Source: Tuctoria greenei (lineage: Eukaryota > Streptophyta > Magnoliopsida > Poales > Poaceae). Taken from it: a stretch of DNA of 64,000 bases. The notes under the pieces were generated by a model. That model was not told the DNA's origin, made no database searches, and saw only the letters and a list, made by a program, of their open reading frames with translations. The DNA lies in contig JAYESD010000007.1 in NCBI GenBank assembly GCA_036927565.1, positions 7,833,644-7,897,643 of the forward strand, read 5' to 3'. The position numbers were made by a program, and so were the translations under genes. This document shows, piece after piece, positions 11,300-21,928 of the stretch (its first letter is position 1; every line of letters begins with the position of its first letter).

Positions 11300-12611
11300 A
11301 TAGATAAGGGGGATATGACACGAGGGTGATCTTGGTTCAAAGATTAACAGCAACCATTCCCCGACAACGGCGCGAGAAATGCTTGTTGGTATTTCTTAAC
11401 ACCACAGAGTTATCCGCAAGTGCATAGAAATACTGTTGTAGCACTTCCCCTTAAGGAGTATTCCCAAGGGTATCGAATCCAAATAACGTGTGTGCTAACC
11501 TTTCGAACTAGCTCACCCAAGGACACAAAGTTGTTTGGTAGGCAAGGAACAGAGAAGAATCCAAAGTATTGATCCTAATTCATGGTAGTTTGCAGTAGAT
11601 GCTTGCTTCGGGCACAGGCTTACTCCTAGCAATACTAGGACGACTCCCGCCAGGAGCCTATGGCATAACCAGACGTGGAGGATTACGAAGGACAGATAGG
11701 GCTATCACCACCTACTGCCTACCTATTTAGTCCGTGGGTCTACGAGATATCCACTGATGATTTATAACCTAAGCACCACACTTACATTCTAAATCACTAC
11801 TCTAGTTGTTTCGAACACAAAGCTACAACTAGAGCCTCTAATGAATTAAAGTAGTGAACCCACAAGTAACTACTTGTGCAAACTACTAAGAATAAAAGAT
11901 CAAACTTGTATTGAATTCACAAAGGCTTACTTGATTGAGTAAAACCTTTGTAGGGGTACAAGTGTAGAAGAGGGACTTGACAAGCCCAAGCCTCCTTCTC
12001 CTAGACTCTTCACCACACTCTCCATCTACTTTGGTAGCCTCTAGGACTACTCTAAACCTTAGGAGTGTAGCACTATTCTCAACTTTTGGTGTGTGTGAGA
12101 AGTGAGGTGAGAGGGTCTATTTATAGGTGGAGAAGGGTCAGTTCCTGCCACAAGTAACGCGCAAATCAGTTACCATTGACTCTAGGGAGTCGGGAGGAGC
12201 CAACACGTGTCATTTTACCGGGTTTGGCACCAGGAAGGGGTCGGTCGAACCTCTGGTTCGGCCGACCTGGTCAAGCCTCCCCTCGGGGAGTGCTTCCTCC
12301 AGGTGGCTTCCAGGTGGGACCCCTTGATGTATATGGGTGCAACACCGTTGGATCCCCTCGTATTCTTCTGTTTGTGGGCCATTTGATCCATGTGTTGCCA
12401 TGTGTCATCACTTGATTCGTTGAAATCCATTTTCATGGATTCATCCCTACATGTTTTGGTATTTTGGGTAATAATTCACCTGCATACAAATAAACACCAA
12501 CACTTGTGGAATTGGGTTAGTGTATAGCCCTACCACTATGTTTTGTGTTTCTTTTATGCACATTATGAGGTGAATTGACGGTCAAAATAAGGTACTTAAG
12601 GACCGTCAACA
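11300..12611 (-). mobile_element. Gypsy-type LTR plus PBS remnant
   Basis: Read on minus, an LTR begins TGTTGACGGTCC at 12611 and ends at 11380 (1232 bp). A PBS-like GGCGCCGTTGTCGGGGA-type sequence follows at about 11358-11374, then about 57 bases of leader. A minus-strand TATA box (CTATAAATAG) lies at about 12117-12127. The LTR start and PBS are typical of plant Ty3/gypsy elements. Coding parts are missing where Sirevirus copy 1 abuts at 11299. I infer that copy 1 inserted into this element and that the remainder lies left of the window. The junction at 12612 falls inside the RT gene of Sirevirus copy 2. Confidence 0.8.
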
Positions 12612-15010
12612 TCTATGTCAAACTTCTTGAGTATATCTTGTGTGTACTTGGTTTGACTAATGAACATGCCTTCCTTTAGTTGCTTTACTTGAAAACCTAG
12701 AAAGAACTTCAACTCCCCCATCATGGACATCTAAAATCTTTTCTTCATTATCTTGGAAAACTCATCAAAAAAAGCTTTGTTAGTAGATCTAAATATAATG
12801 TCATCGACATATATTTGGCAAACAAAAAAATCATCAATGAAGTGCTTAGTGAATAAAGTATAGTCCGCCTTCCCAATTTTGAAACTATTTTGAGTTAGAA
12901 AATCTTTGAGGCACTCATACCAATTTCTAGGAGCTTGTTTGAGTCCATAGAGAGCCTTACGCAATTTGTACACATGGTTTGGGAATTCTTCATCTTCAAA
13001 TCCAGGGGGTTGCTCCACATACACCTGTTCCTTGATTGGACCATTGAGGAATGCGCTCTTGACGTCCATTGAGTATAGCTTAAAATCATGGTGAGTAGCA
13101 AAGGCAAGTAATATACGAATCGATTCAAGCCTAGCTACAGGAGCAAAGGTTTCTTTGAAATCCAAACCTTCGACTTGTGAATACCCTTTGGCCACAAGTC
13201 ATTCCTTGTTTCTTGTAACCACCCCGTGTTCATCTTGTTTGTTGCGGAACATCCATTTGGTCCCTACAACATTTGCATTAGGTCTCTTCACAAGCTCCCA
13301 TACTTGATTTCTCTCAAAGTTGTTGAGCTCTTCTTGCATGGACATCACCCAATCCGGATCTCGTAGTGCTTCTTCAACCTTGTGGGGCTCCAAGGAAGAA
13401 AAAAAAGAGTAATGTTCACAAAAGTTTGCAACACGAGATCGAGTAGTTACCCCCTTGGAGATGTCTCCAAGTATATTGTCAACAGTATGGTCCCGTTGGA
13501 CACTTTGATGCACTCTTGGGTGAGGCGCTTTAGGTCTTGAGTCTTCATCTTGGTCTTCCTCATCCTCATTGTCTCCCCCTTGATTGATGCCTCCATCTTC
13601 ATCTTCTTGGAGCGCATCTTGAGGAACTTGATCTTGATCATTTGAGGAAGAGCTTGCTTGACGTGTAGGATGGTCACTTGCGTCTTGAGGTTGTTCTTGT
13701 GGTCGTATGTCTCCAAGTGCCATCCTTCCTATCACCACTTGTGGAGCTTCTTCTTGATCTAGCACCTGACGATCAACTTGCTCCACTTGGGAGCCATTAG
13801 TCTCATCAAACACTACGTCACGTGCTACTTCAACAATTCCGAAGGATTTGTTAAAGACACGATAGGTGTCTTTTTAAGAATGTAGCATTTGCTCCCAAAA
13901 ACACAAAACTAGGATATGTTTGGCTTGTTACTGGTTAGGAGCTCATACGACGTCTTCTTAAGTATGCGGTGAAGATACAACCGGTTTATGGCATGGCAAG
14001 CGGTGTTGACCGCCTTCGCCCAAAACCGGTCTGACGTCTTGTACTCATCAAGCATGGTTCTTGACATCTCAATTAGAGTCCTATTCTTCCTCTCGGCCAC
14101 CCCATTTTGTAATGGGGAGTAGGGGGGCAAGAACTCATGCTTGATGCCTTCTTCATCCAAAAATTATTCAACTTGAGTATTCTTGAATTCGGTGCCGTTG
14201 TCACTCCTTATGGTCTTGATACTCAAGGAGAACTCATTTTGAGCTCTCTTCAAGTATCCCTTGAGAACACCTTGAGTCTCACTCTTGTCATGCAAAAAGA
14301 ATACCCAAGTGAAACATGAAAAGTCATCAACAATAACAAGACCATATTTGTTACCACCAATACTAATGTAGGTGATTGGACCAAAGAGATCCATGTGTAG
14401 AAGCTCCAATGGTCTTGATGCTATCATAATATTCTTGGACGGATGTGGTGCTCCAACTTGTTTTCTGGCTTGGCATGCGCTACATGACCTATCCTTTTCA
14501 AACACAACATTCTTTAAACCATGGATGTGCTTGCCCTTAAGGAGTTTTTGCAAATTTCTCATCCCAACATGGGCTAGCCTCCTATGCCACAGCCATCCCA
14601 TGTTAGTTTTTGCAATTAAGCATGTATCAAGTTGAGCTTTATCCGCGAAGAAGTCCACAAGATAGAGCTTTCCCTTGAGTACACCCTTAAAGGCAATTGA
14701 GCAATTGCTTCTCCTTGTGACGGTCACACCCTCATTAGTGAATAAACAATTATAACCTTTGTCACATAGTTGTATATGGACAAGAGGTTATAATCAAGTG
14801 AATCAACATGTAAACATTTGAAAGATTGTGATTAGGGGATATAGCAATTTTACCGGTGCCAAGGATTTTTCCTTGGCTATTGTCCTCAAAATAGATTCCT
14901 TCACTTGGATCTTCATTTTGCTCATACTCCACAAACATCTTCCTCTTTCTGGTCATACAATTTGTGCATCCACTATCAAGAACCCACTTGGTTCCACCGG
15001 AGGAGTATGC
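12612..15010 (-). pseudogene. pol: Pol of Sirevirus copy 2 (protease to RT), broken
   Basis: Nearly collinear with copy 1 pol. It covers protease, HHCC zinc region, the integrase triad and the RT with YVDD, and it ends at the gypsy insertion inside the RT. It carries a TGA at about 13199-13201, identical in place to copy 1's TGA 5344-5346. Private breaks include a frameshift near 14760, a stop near 14161 and a shift near 13860. Where copy 1 has TAA at 4201, this copy keeps CAA. Confidence 0.85.
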
Positions 15011-15023
15011 CTACAAGAAAGAT

Positions 15024-16137
15024 TTAAGCCTTGGATTTAGGTACCCAAGCGGTGTTGGGTCCTTTGATGTTAGTCAAGAGGCACTTGGGCACCCACACAC
15101 AGGGTTTGGGACTCTTGCGGTGTGGCCCAACATACCTAGCATATGCCTTTCCAAACTTGTTCCTCAAGAAAACATATGGTGCATCGAAGTCATGAAACAA
15201 TGGATGAGGTTCTTTCTTAGGCATTTTGGGTGAAGTAGCAATATTCTTCCCTTTGTTGTTGTATGAGCCCCCTGTGACAAAAACAATCAAGTCTTTGCCA
15301 TTCTTGGGAGTTTTGGCGTTTTGCCTCATCCCCCTAGAGTAGCCATGACCATCTTTGACAAGGGGATGTCTTGTGTTGGTATATGCACTATGTGCATATG
15401 CCACCTTCTACTTGTCAATGATGCCACCCTTTGGTGCTTGATTGGTTTGTGCCAACTTAAGCTCATCTTTAAGCTTTATGATTAAGTTTGAGCATTTACA
15501 AAGTTGAGATGCTTCAGATTTAATATTTGTAGAAGGTGAGCTTGTAGAGGAAGAAGGTGAATTGACCTTGAGAGACTTTGCTTGCGTCTCAAGGATCTTG
15601 TTAGCTTGTGTCAAACTAACAAGTTCATCCTTGAGCACAATTGTAGTGTTATCAAGGTTTGAGCAAGTTTCCTTGCTCAAAGCGAGTTCACGCTGAAGTA
15701 CCTTGCTTCTTTCTCTTTCAAGCTCCAAGATCTCCTCAACCTCTTGACATCTCTCCTTTTGTTGGATGAGCATGTCCTCTTGACGGATGATGAGTTCTTC
15801 CTTCTCAAATATTTCTTCTGTTAATAATCTCAATCTTTTCAAAGTGCTTTTACTCATGTTTTTAAGCATATGTTCATTTTCACTACTACTATCAAAGTCA
15901 TCATGAGAAGAAATTGAAGAAGAGGATTTAGATTTAACCTTCTTTCTTCCCTCCTTGGCCATGAGACATGTTGGCCTTGAAGTCTCCAAGTTGGGGAAGA
16001 TCTTGTTCTCCGTAGTTGTCTTCCTCATAGCGATAGTTGCTATCTTCTCTTCTTCATCGGAGGAGGATTCCTCATTTGAATCCCACTCCTTTCCAAGGTG
16101 GGCATGTCCGGATTGCTTCTTCTTATTGAAGTACTTC
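15024..16137 (-). pseudogene. gag: Gag C-terminal extension of Sirevirus copy 2
   Basis: Homologous to 2350-3449 of copy 1: serine-rich region, Glu/Leu/Lys coiled coil (about 15560-15850), then a Tyr/Lys/Pro-rich tail ending at the shared TAA (15024-15026). One in-frame TAG at 15405-15407 splits it. The capsid core and CCHC knuckle are lost through the deletion at 16138. Confidence 0.8.
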
Positions 16138-16782
16138 TGGGTTGGCCCGTCCCAAAACGGACTCTCCTGGGTTGGCCCGGACTAGTCCGGCCAAAGGGGC
16201 GGACTAGTCCGGCCCTCTAGGGTTTAACTCACTAGTCCGCCCCTCTAGGGTTTAACTCACCAAGTCTCAACGGACAAGTCCGTACCCAAAAGGACAAGTC
16301 CAAACTTTTTCAGAGAGCTTTAGTCCGTCCAAAAATGGACAAGTGCGAACTTCTCGGACTTAGATCCAAATTAACTCAGATTCACTCCAGAGACGTTTGG
16401 TCCGTCTCAAAACGGACTTGTCTTCCTGGCCCAGACTAGTCCGACATTGAGGCTCGGACTAGTCCGGCCTCCTAGGGTTTTTCTCGTTTTTGGCTTCTCA
16501 CTTAGGTGTTTCACTAAACCACCACTTTGAGCCCTCTATAATGATCTTATTGCACATGATACATCTACCCTCTCTCATGATATGACTCATATAAACTCAA
16601 CACCATAGAAACCCTAATTTCTACGCTTGAGTCTTTGACGCCCATTTTATCCTTTTCCTTTTTGAGGGTTTTCATCTTATTTCATTCCTTGTACCTGTGC
16701 TTAAGATCAACTTAGCTCATTAGCCTCTTAATTGTCGTCATCAATCATCCAAAACCCACGGGGATGCCTAGATGCACTTTCA
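16138..16782 (-). repeat. 5' LTR fragment of Sirevirus copy 2
   Basis: Reverse complement of roughly the first 640 bases of the 9678-11299 LTR, ending in ATGCACTTTCA on the plus strand. It includes several GGACTAGTCC and GGACAAGTCC units (about 16180-16470). At the inner edge, GGGTTGGCCCG appears twice about 30 bases apart, beside the fusion to gag. The TATA box and PBS are lost. Confidence 0.85.
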
Positions 16783-16924
16783 GTAATTAAGATTGATAAT
16801 AAGATTGTTGGTGTTGCCATAAGACAAGACATGCTATACTTATTATCTATGCATGATGATATTAATGTTGTAAGCGACATTCATTTTTCCTCATATCAGG
16901 GTAAGCGTAAGAGAATCGATTCCG

Positions 16925-19711
16925 AAATGTCTTCGTAATTATGGCATTGTCGCTTAGGCCATATTTTGAGGGGGAGAATTGAACAATTGTTTTCACAATC
17001 GATTCTTCCTCATTTGGATTTTTCGGATTCAGAAGAATGCATAGACTGCATTAAGGGAAAATTTGTTAATAAAATTAAGAAAGGTGCCATACGCAGTGCG
17101 AGAATTTTGGAATTAATCCATACGAACATTTGTGGTCCATTTCCCTAGTATCTGTTGATGGTTTTGATTTGTTCATAACCTTCACGGATGACTATTCTCA
17201 CTATGGCTATATTTATCTGATTAAAGAATGCTCTGAAGCGTTGGATAAATTTAAGATATTTAAGGCTGAAGATGAAAATTAGCACAACACTAAGATTAAA
17301 GTGGTAACATCCGATAGTGGTGGTGAGTACTACGGTCGTCATACCCCGTATGGCCAAGTTCCTGGACCATTTGCTCGGTTCCTACAGCAAAATGGCATAG
17401 TCGTCCAGTATTCCACACCGAGCGAGTCTCAGTAAAATGGAGTAGCGGAACGGTGCAACCGTACGCTAATGGATATAGTTAGATTCATGTTAATTCAATC
17501 AGATTTGCCGGTTAGCTTATGGATGGAGGCATTAAAAATCATCATTCATGTGCTAAATCGGGTTCCTACTAAGTCGGTGCCCAAAACACCGTATGTGTTG
17601 TGGACTGGACGTAAGCCCTCATTAAATTATATGCATATATGGGGTTGTCCCGCTGAGGAAAAAATGTTTAATCCAAACATTTGTAAGTTGGATGCTATGA
17701 CAATAAGTTGTCATTTTATTGGCTATGCAGAAAAGAGTAAGGGATATCGTTTCTATTGTCCAGAACGATATACTAAGTTTGTAGAAACAAGGCATGTCGT
17801 CTTTTTAGAGGATGCCATGATCAGGGGGGGTACGGTAAGACGAGAAATTAATCTTGAAAAGAAGCGGGTTTATGTACCCACTCCTACGATTCAAGAACCA
17901 TATTTCTCATTACCTACTGTTGTTGAATCATCAGTGCCTATTGGTAAAGATTCAACACCCGTTGTTAGTTCTCCATTGACAACGGAATTATTAAGAAAGG
18001 TTGAGCATTTTCAGCCCATTGTCACTAATAATGAAGAGCAACAACAGCCTCAAAATGAGGATAATGTGCAATTAAGAAGATCTCAACGAGAAAGAAAACC
18101 GGCCATTCCTGACGATTATGAGATCTATTTGAGTGAGACAATTCAAATGGAGGGTGATCCCACCACATTTGAAGAAGCTATGAGAAGTACTCAATCATCT
18201 GAATGGCGTAAAGCCATGGAGGATGAAATGAGGTCTATAGAAACAAATAAAGTCTAGGATTTAGTTGAAATTCCTAATGGAGCCAAAACAATAGGTTGTA
18301 AATGGGTCTACAAAATTAAACGTGACTCCAAAGGGAATATTGATAAGTTTAAGGCCAGATGTGTTGCAAAAGGTTTCACTCAAAGAGAAGGGATTGATTA
18401 TAATGAGATATTTTCACCTGTCTCAAGTAAGGATTCGTTCAGAATCATTATGGCATTAGTTGAACATTACAATTTAGAATTACATTAGATGGATGTAAAG
18501 ACATCGTTTCTCAAAGGTGATCTATATGAGAACGTCTATATGACACAACCGAAAGGTTTTGTTGTTAAGGGTAAGGAACATATGGGATGCCACTTAAGAA
18601 AGTCCATCTATGGCCTTAAACAAGCATCAAGGTAGTGGTATCTCAAGTTCGATGAGACAATAAGAAAGTTTGGTTTTAAAGAAAATGAGGAGGACAATTG
18701 CATTTATGCTAAGTTTAAGAGCGGGGAATTTATTTTCCTCGTGCTTTATGTAGATGATATACTACTTGCAAGTAGTGATGTCAATCTACTATCAGAAACT
18801 AAGAAGTTTAGTCCTCTAATTTTGATATGAAAGATCTTAATGAAGCGTCCTATGTATTGGGCATAGAAATTCACCGAGATAGAAATAAGGGGGGTATTAG
18901 GCTTATCACAAAAGGCATACTTAGAGAATATACTGAGAAAGTACAGTATGCATAAGAGTAAGCCTTCGCCTGCTCTGATTGTCAAGGGAGATAAGTTTGG
19001 GAACTTTCAGTGTCCCAGGAACCAATATGAGATCGATCAAATGAAATCGATTCCATATGCTTCTGCTGTCAGAGGCCTTCTGTATGCTCAAGTCTGTACT
19101 CGCCCTAACTTAGCTTATGTGACCGGAATGCTTGGCAGATATCAGGCCAATTTAGGAATTGATAATTGGAAGGCAGTTAAGAAAGCATTAAGATATGTGC
19201 AAGGCACAAAAGGCCTCATGTTAACGTATAGTAAGTCAGACTCACTTGAAGTAGTGGGATATTCAGATTCAGATTTCGCGGGTTGTGTGGATACTAGGAA
19301 ATAACCGTCAGGTTATATATTCACCCTCACGAATGGAGAAATTTCGTGGAAAAGCTCCAAACAAACCGCCACTGCATTGTCCACAATGCATGCCGAGTTT
19401 GTTGCATGTTATGAGGCCACCGGGCAGACCGTTTGGCTTAAGAAATTTTTACTCGGTCTTATAGTGGTCGACAGCATTTAAAAACCACTTAAGTTATACT
19501 ACGATAATGAGCTTGCAGTATTTTACTCTCACAACAATAAGTCGAGTGGTGCTTCTAAACACTTCGACATTAAGTTTTATGTTGTGAAAGATCGAATCCA
19601 GGATCATACCATAAGTCTTGAGCATATAAGTACCAAGCGTATGCTGCGGATCTGCTAACAAAAGGTCTTCAACCCAGCGTGTTCAGTGAACACGTAGCCG
19701 GCATGGTTTAA
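16925..19711 (+). pseudogene. pol: Copia pol remnant (integrase-RT-RNase H)
   Basis: Starts in the HHCC zinc region (WHCRLGHI at about 16940). The first integrase acidic position reads HTNICGPFP instead of the usual Asp form. The second Asp (SDSGGEY, about 17313) and the Glu (NGVAERCNRTL, about 17440) are visible. The open stretch 17469-18257 covers the integrase C-terminus and linker. RT follows with YVDD at 18747-18758, then RNase H with YSDSDFAGC at about 19260. There are many stops and shifts (about 17146, 17281, 17434, 18256, 18486, 18633, 18830, 19303). It is clearly dead. Confidence 0.82.
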
Positions 19712-19918
19712 GGGAGAACCTATGATCACTGGATATTTAGGGGCCAAGTAAGAGTAAGGTTCATTTTTAAGTGTGAGATGTATTCTGGTCTTCGAGTCCA
19801 ACAATACGTAAATGGTTGTTGTGATGCATCGTGCCCTATATATCAAGCATGAGAAAATGGACACTAAGTTTAGTATTAAGTAAGTTGGTAAGTTTCAGAT
19901 TCGAGTTCAAGGGGAGAA

Positions 19919-20470
19919 TGTTGGAAGTACCGGACATGTCCGGTAGAGACCGTACTAGTCCGGTTGCTGTCCAGTAAGGGTAACTGGACTAGTTCGGACT
20001 CTTACAGGACTAGTCCGATATTGTCCAGTAAGGATATCAGACTAGTCCAGACCCCATACGGACTAGTTCGATAATTTTAGTAACTGTCAGTTTGAACTCG
20101 AAATTGACATGTGTTCTAATTGAAAGGACACAACCCACCGAATTTTGAGTCTCTGATCGGGAGACTCAATGATTCCTAAGGGTGGGAGGCCCCCTCTTGT
20201 GTCTCTTGGTCAACTATAAGAAGGGGGTCAAGTGTATGATCAAGGAATGCTAAGGCCTACACACATACACACTTGAACACTCTAACCCACTCAGAATCCG
20301 ATCAACATACCAAGAGAAGAATAAGGGGAAACGCCTCTCGTCGTCGTTCTTCTTGCGGCCTCGCCTTGTTGGCTAGATGACCGCATCGTGAAGCAACAAC
20401 AAAGATGAAGGCGAAGGTATTATTAGTGTTCTTGTGCTATTTGAGAGATAGCACTTGGTGTTCATTTTGT
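19919..20470 (+). repeat. 3' LTR of copia element 3 (right end approximate)
   Basis: Starts TGTTGGAAGT after the polypurine tract. Positions 19930-20075 hold a cluster of inverted repeats: CCGGACATGTCCGG at 19930-19943 (perfect palindrome), GGACTAGTCCG at 20007-20017 and several degenerate ones. A TATA-like ACTATAAG is near 20213. No clear terminal CA with a target duplication was found, so the end is estimated. Confidence 0.6.
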
Positions 20471-20859
20471 ATTCAGTTTTCTCCATGTAATTCGAGATGA
20501 TTTAGTGGCTATTTGATTTTTGGGCTCCCTCTTGATTTCTAACATTATTTTCATTGGATGAATCTTTTTTGGTAGCAACACAACATGAAGAGTGTTTAGC
20601 AAATTAAAATAACCTCCTCTCAGTTGTGAGAGTTGTTGGAAAGTATGCATGACGTCTGCTTTAATTATGTCCTAACACTTTGTGAAAAAAGATATATGAA
20701 GCTATCCGAACCAGGGTGATTTTTCTTTAGGCATTTCCTTGATGACCTATGATTTTGGTTCAAGTGATTTCATCCATAGAATCACTGAATTTTACTATTT
20801 TGTTTTATTTGAGTGTTAGTGGTACTGGTTTTTCTAAAAGAGTGTATAGTTGTACAGTT
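20471..20859 (+). other. AT-rich stretch without recognised feature
   Basis: Between the LTR and the SNF2-like fragment. It has small open frames on both strands but no recognisable domain. It may be degraded LTR end plus upstream sequence or intron of the gene fragment. Confidence 0.3.
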
Positions 20860-21830
20860 AAGCAAGGGAAGTGTCTGAAACCTAAACCTCTGATTAACCG
20901 TGATGCCTCAACAAGTGTTATGCCCTCACAACATGCCTTGGTTTATGCAAGCATAATCTTGGCATCACCTTTTCATGTTACTGAAGGCTGCCATCATAGC
21001 TTCATGCTGTCTAACTTGAACATTGTCACTCATATGCAGCATCTCTTTGTCTTCAGTCCTGTTGAGATTTCGTTAGCTTCAACACACCCTTCGCTTGTAA
21101 ATGCCATTAACATGTCTGATGAGGAAGCTTCACTTATTTATAAATCTATGCTTGAAAGATTAAAGTCAAATTCCTATGAAAAAAGGTAAAAACAAGATTT
21201 GTGATTGAAGTTGTTCATTTCGTCGCTTGTGTGAAGCACTAAGAGAGATGATACTGATTTTTAGTCAATATATTCAGCCATTAGAACGGATAAAGTAGCA
21301 TCTTCATAAGTTTTTAAAATGGAGAGAAGAGAAATAAATCCTTCAGGGCTTGTTTGGGTGTAATCAATCTAATTGGATTGAAGTAGATTGGAGTGGAAAA
21401 TGAACTAATTTTCTCCTCAATCCACTTGTATTGAAGTGGATCCACTTCTATCCAAACAAGCCCTCAAATGGATGGAAAGTATCGTCAAACTTCATTTGAA
21501 GCTTTTAACAATTCAAATGATGAGTTTCGGGTGTTACTTGCATCTACAAAATCTTGTTATGAAGGGATTAGCTTGACAGGAGCTTCAAGAGTTGTGTTTC
21601 TAGATGTTGTTTGGAACCAAGTTGTTGGAAGGCAAGCATGATCATCATAGGTTAGAGGAAACTTATATACACATACAATTTGATAACTTATGAAATAGGT
21701 GAAGGTGATAAATATGATAGTCAACAAGTCGAAAAGGATCACTTGTCCAAATTAGTTTTCTCTATAGAAGATGGATTTAATAATGTTCGAAACATGCTAT
21801 CTAAAGCTGAAATGGAGCATTGTTCTATGT
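20860..21830 (+). pseudogene. SNF2 helicase C-terminal fragment, CLASSY/DRD1-like
   Basis: Broken exons of a chromatin-remodelling ATPase. Visible pieces in order are STHPSLVNAI (about 21080), KTRFVIEVVH (about 21190), FSQYIQPLE (about 21265), then after a MITE MDGKYRQTSFEAFNN, LLASTKSCYEGISLTGASR (21533-21590) with VVFLDVVWN, and finally QQVEKDHLSKLVFS (about 21725). The STK..EGI..GASRVV..D..WN block is the SNF2 helicase C-terminal domain, and the wording is closest, from memory, to CLASSY-type proteins of RNA-directed DNA methylation. Frameshifts near 21220, stops near 21235, 21295 and 21640, and loss after the WN motif show it is a pseudogene. It may have been captured by the neighbouring CACTA element or be a relic locus. 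Confidence 0.65.
21346..21463. mobile_element. Tourist-like MITE (118 bp)
   Basis: Termini GGGCTTGTTTGG and CCAAACAAGCCC are inverted repeats. The interior (TGGATTGAAGTAGATTGGAG against TCAATCCACTT) also pairs, so the whole unit folds into a hairpin. It is flanked by 3-bp duplications TCA (21343-21345 and 21464-21466). Removing the MITE and one TCA rejoins the SNF2 exon in frame across the site, which confirms both boundaries. The TIR and 3-bp duplication suggest PIF/Harbinger (Tourist). Confidence 0.8.
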
Positions 21831-21928
21831 TGATTTCAGAGGATACAAATATATACAATATATATCATACATTTTTTCCAGCATTGACATCTTCTCGCAT
21901 ATAGGTTTTCAATTCCTTTTTAATGCTT

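Larger units (their letters stand above)
12612..16782 (-). mobile_element. Sirevirus copy 2, internally deleted and truncated
   Basis: Same family as copy 1, in inverse orientation. On minus it has an LTR start at 16782, about 645 bases of LTR, a deletion joining the LTR to mid-gag at about 16138, the gag extension, and pol as far as the RT, where the gypsy LTR interrupts it at 12612. PBS, LTR 3' part, 5' gag, RNase H, ORF3 and the other LTR are absent from this side. The expected target duplication next to 16782 is GTAAT (16783-16787). Confidence 0.88.
16783..20470 (+). mobile_element. Ty1/copia element, 3' part (third copia family)
   Basis: Contains the GAG-pre-integrase region, integrase, RT, RNase H, a polypurine tract (AAGGGGAGAA, 19909-19918) and a 3' LTR beginning TGTTGGAAGT at 19919. 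The 5' LTR, gag and protease are absent, as expected if Sirevirus copy 2 inserted at 16782. The relative at 50684-51525 has a similar integrase region but a different LTR. The right LTR boundary is uncertain. Confidence 0.8.

Noticed and set aside
12127..12436. Short frames on both strands in the gypsy LTR
   Set aside because: They fall inside an LTR and overlap each other. They look like chance openings.
16783..20470. Treating copia element 3 and the remnant at 50142-51525 as halves of one element split by the CACTA element
   Set aside because: The LTR sequences differ, both pieces contain the same integrase region, and the order does not fit a single split copy.
20462..20650. 62-codon minus frame left of the helicase fragment
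   Set aside because: No recognised domain, and opposite in orientation to the helicase pieces.
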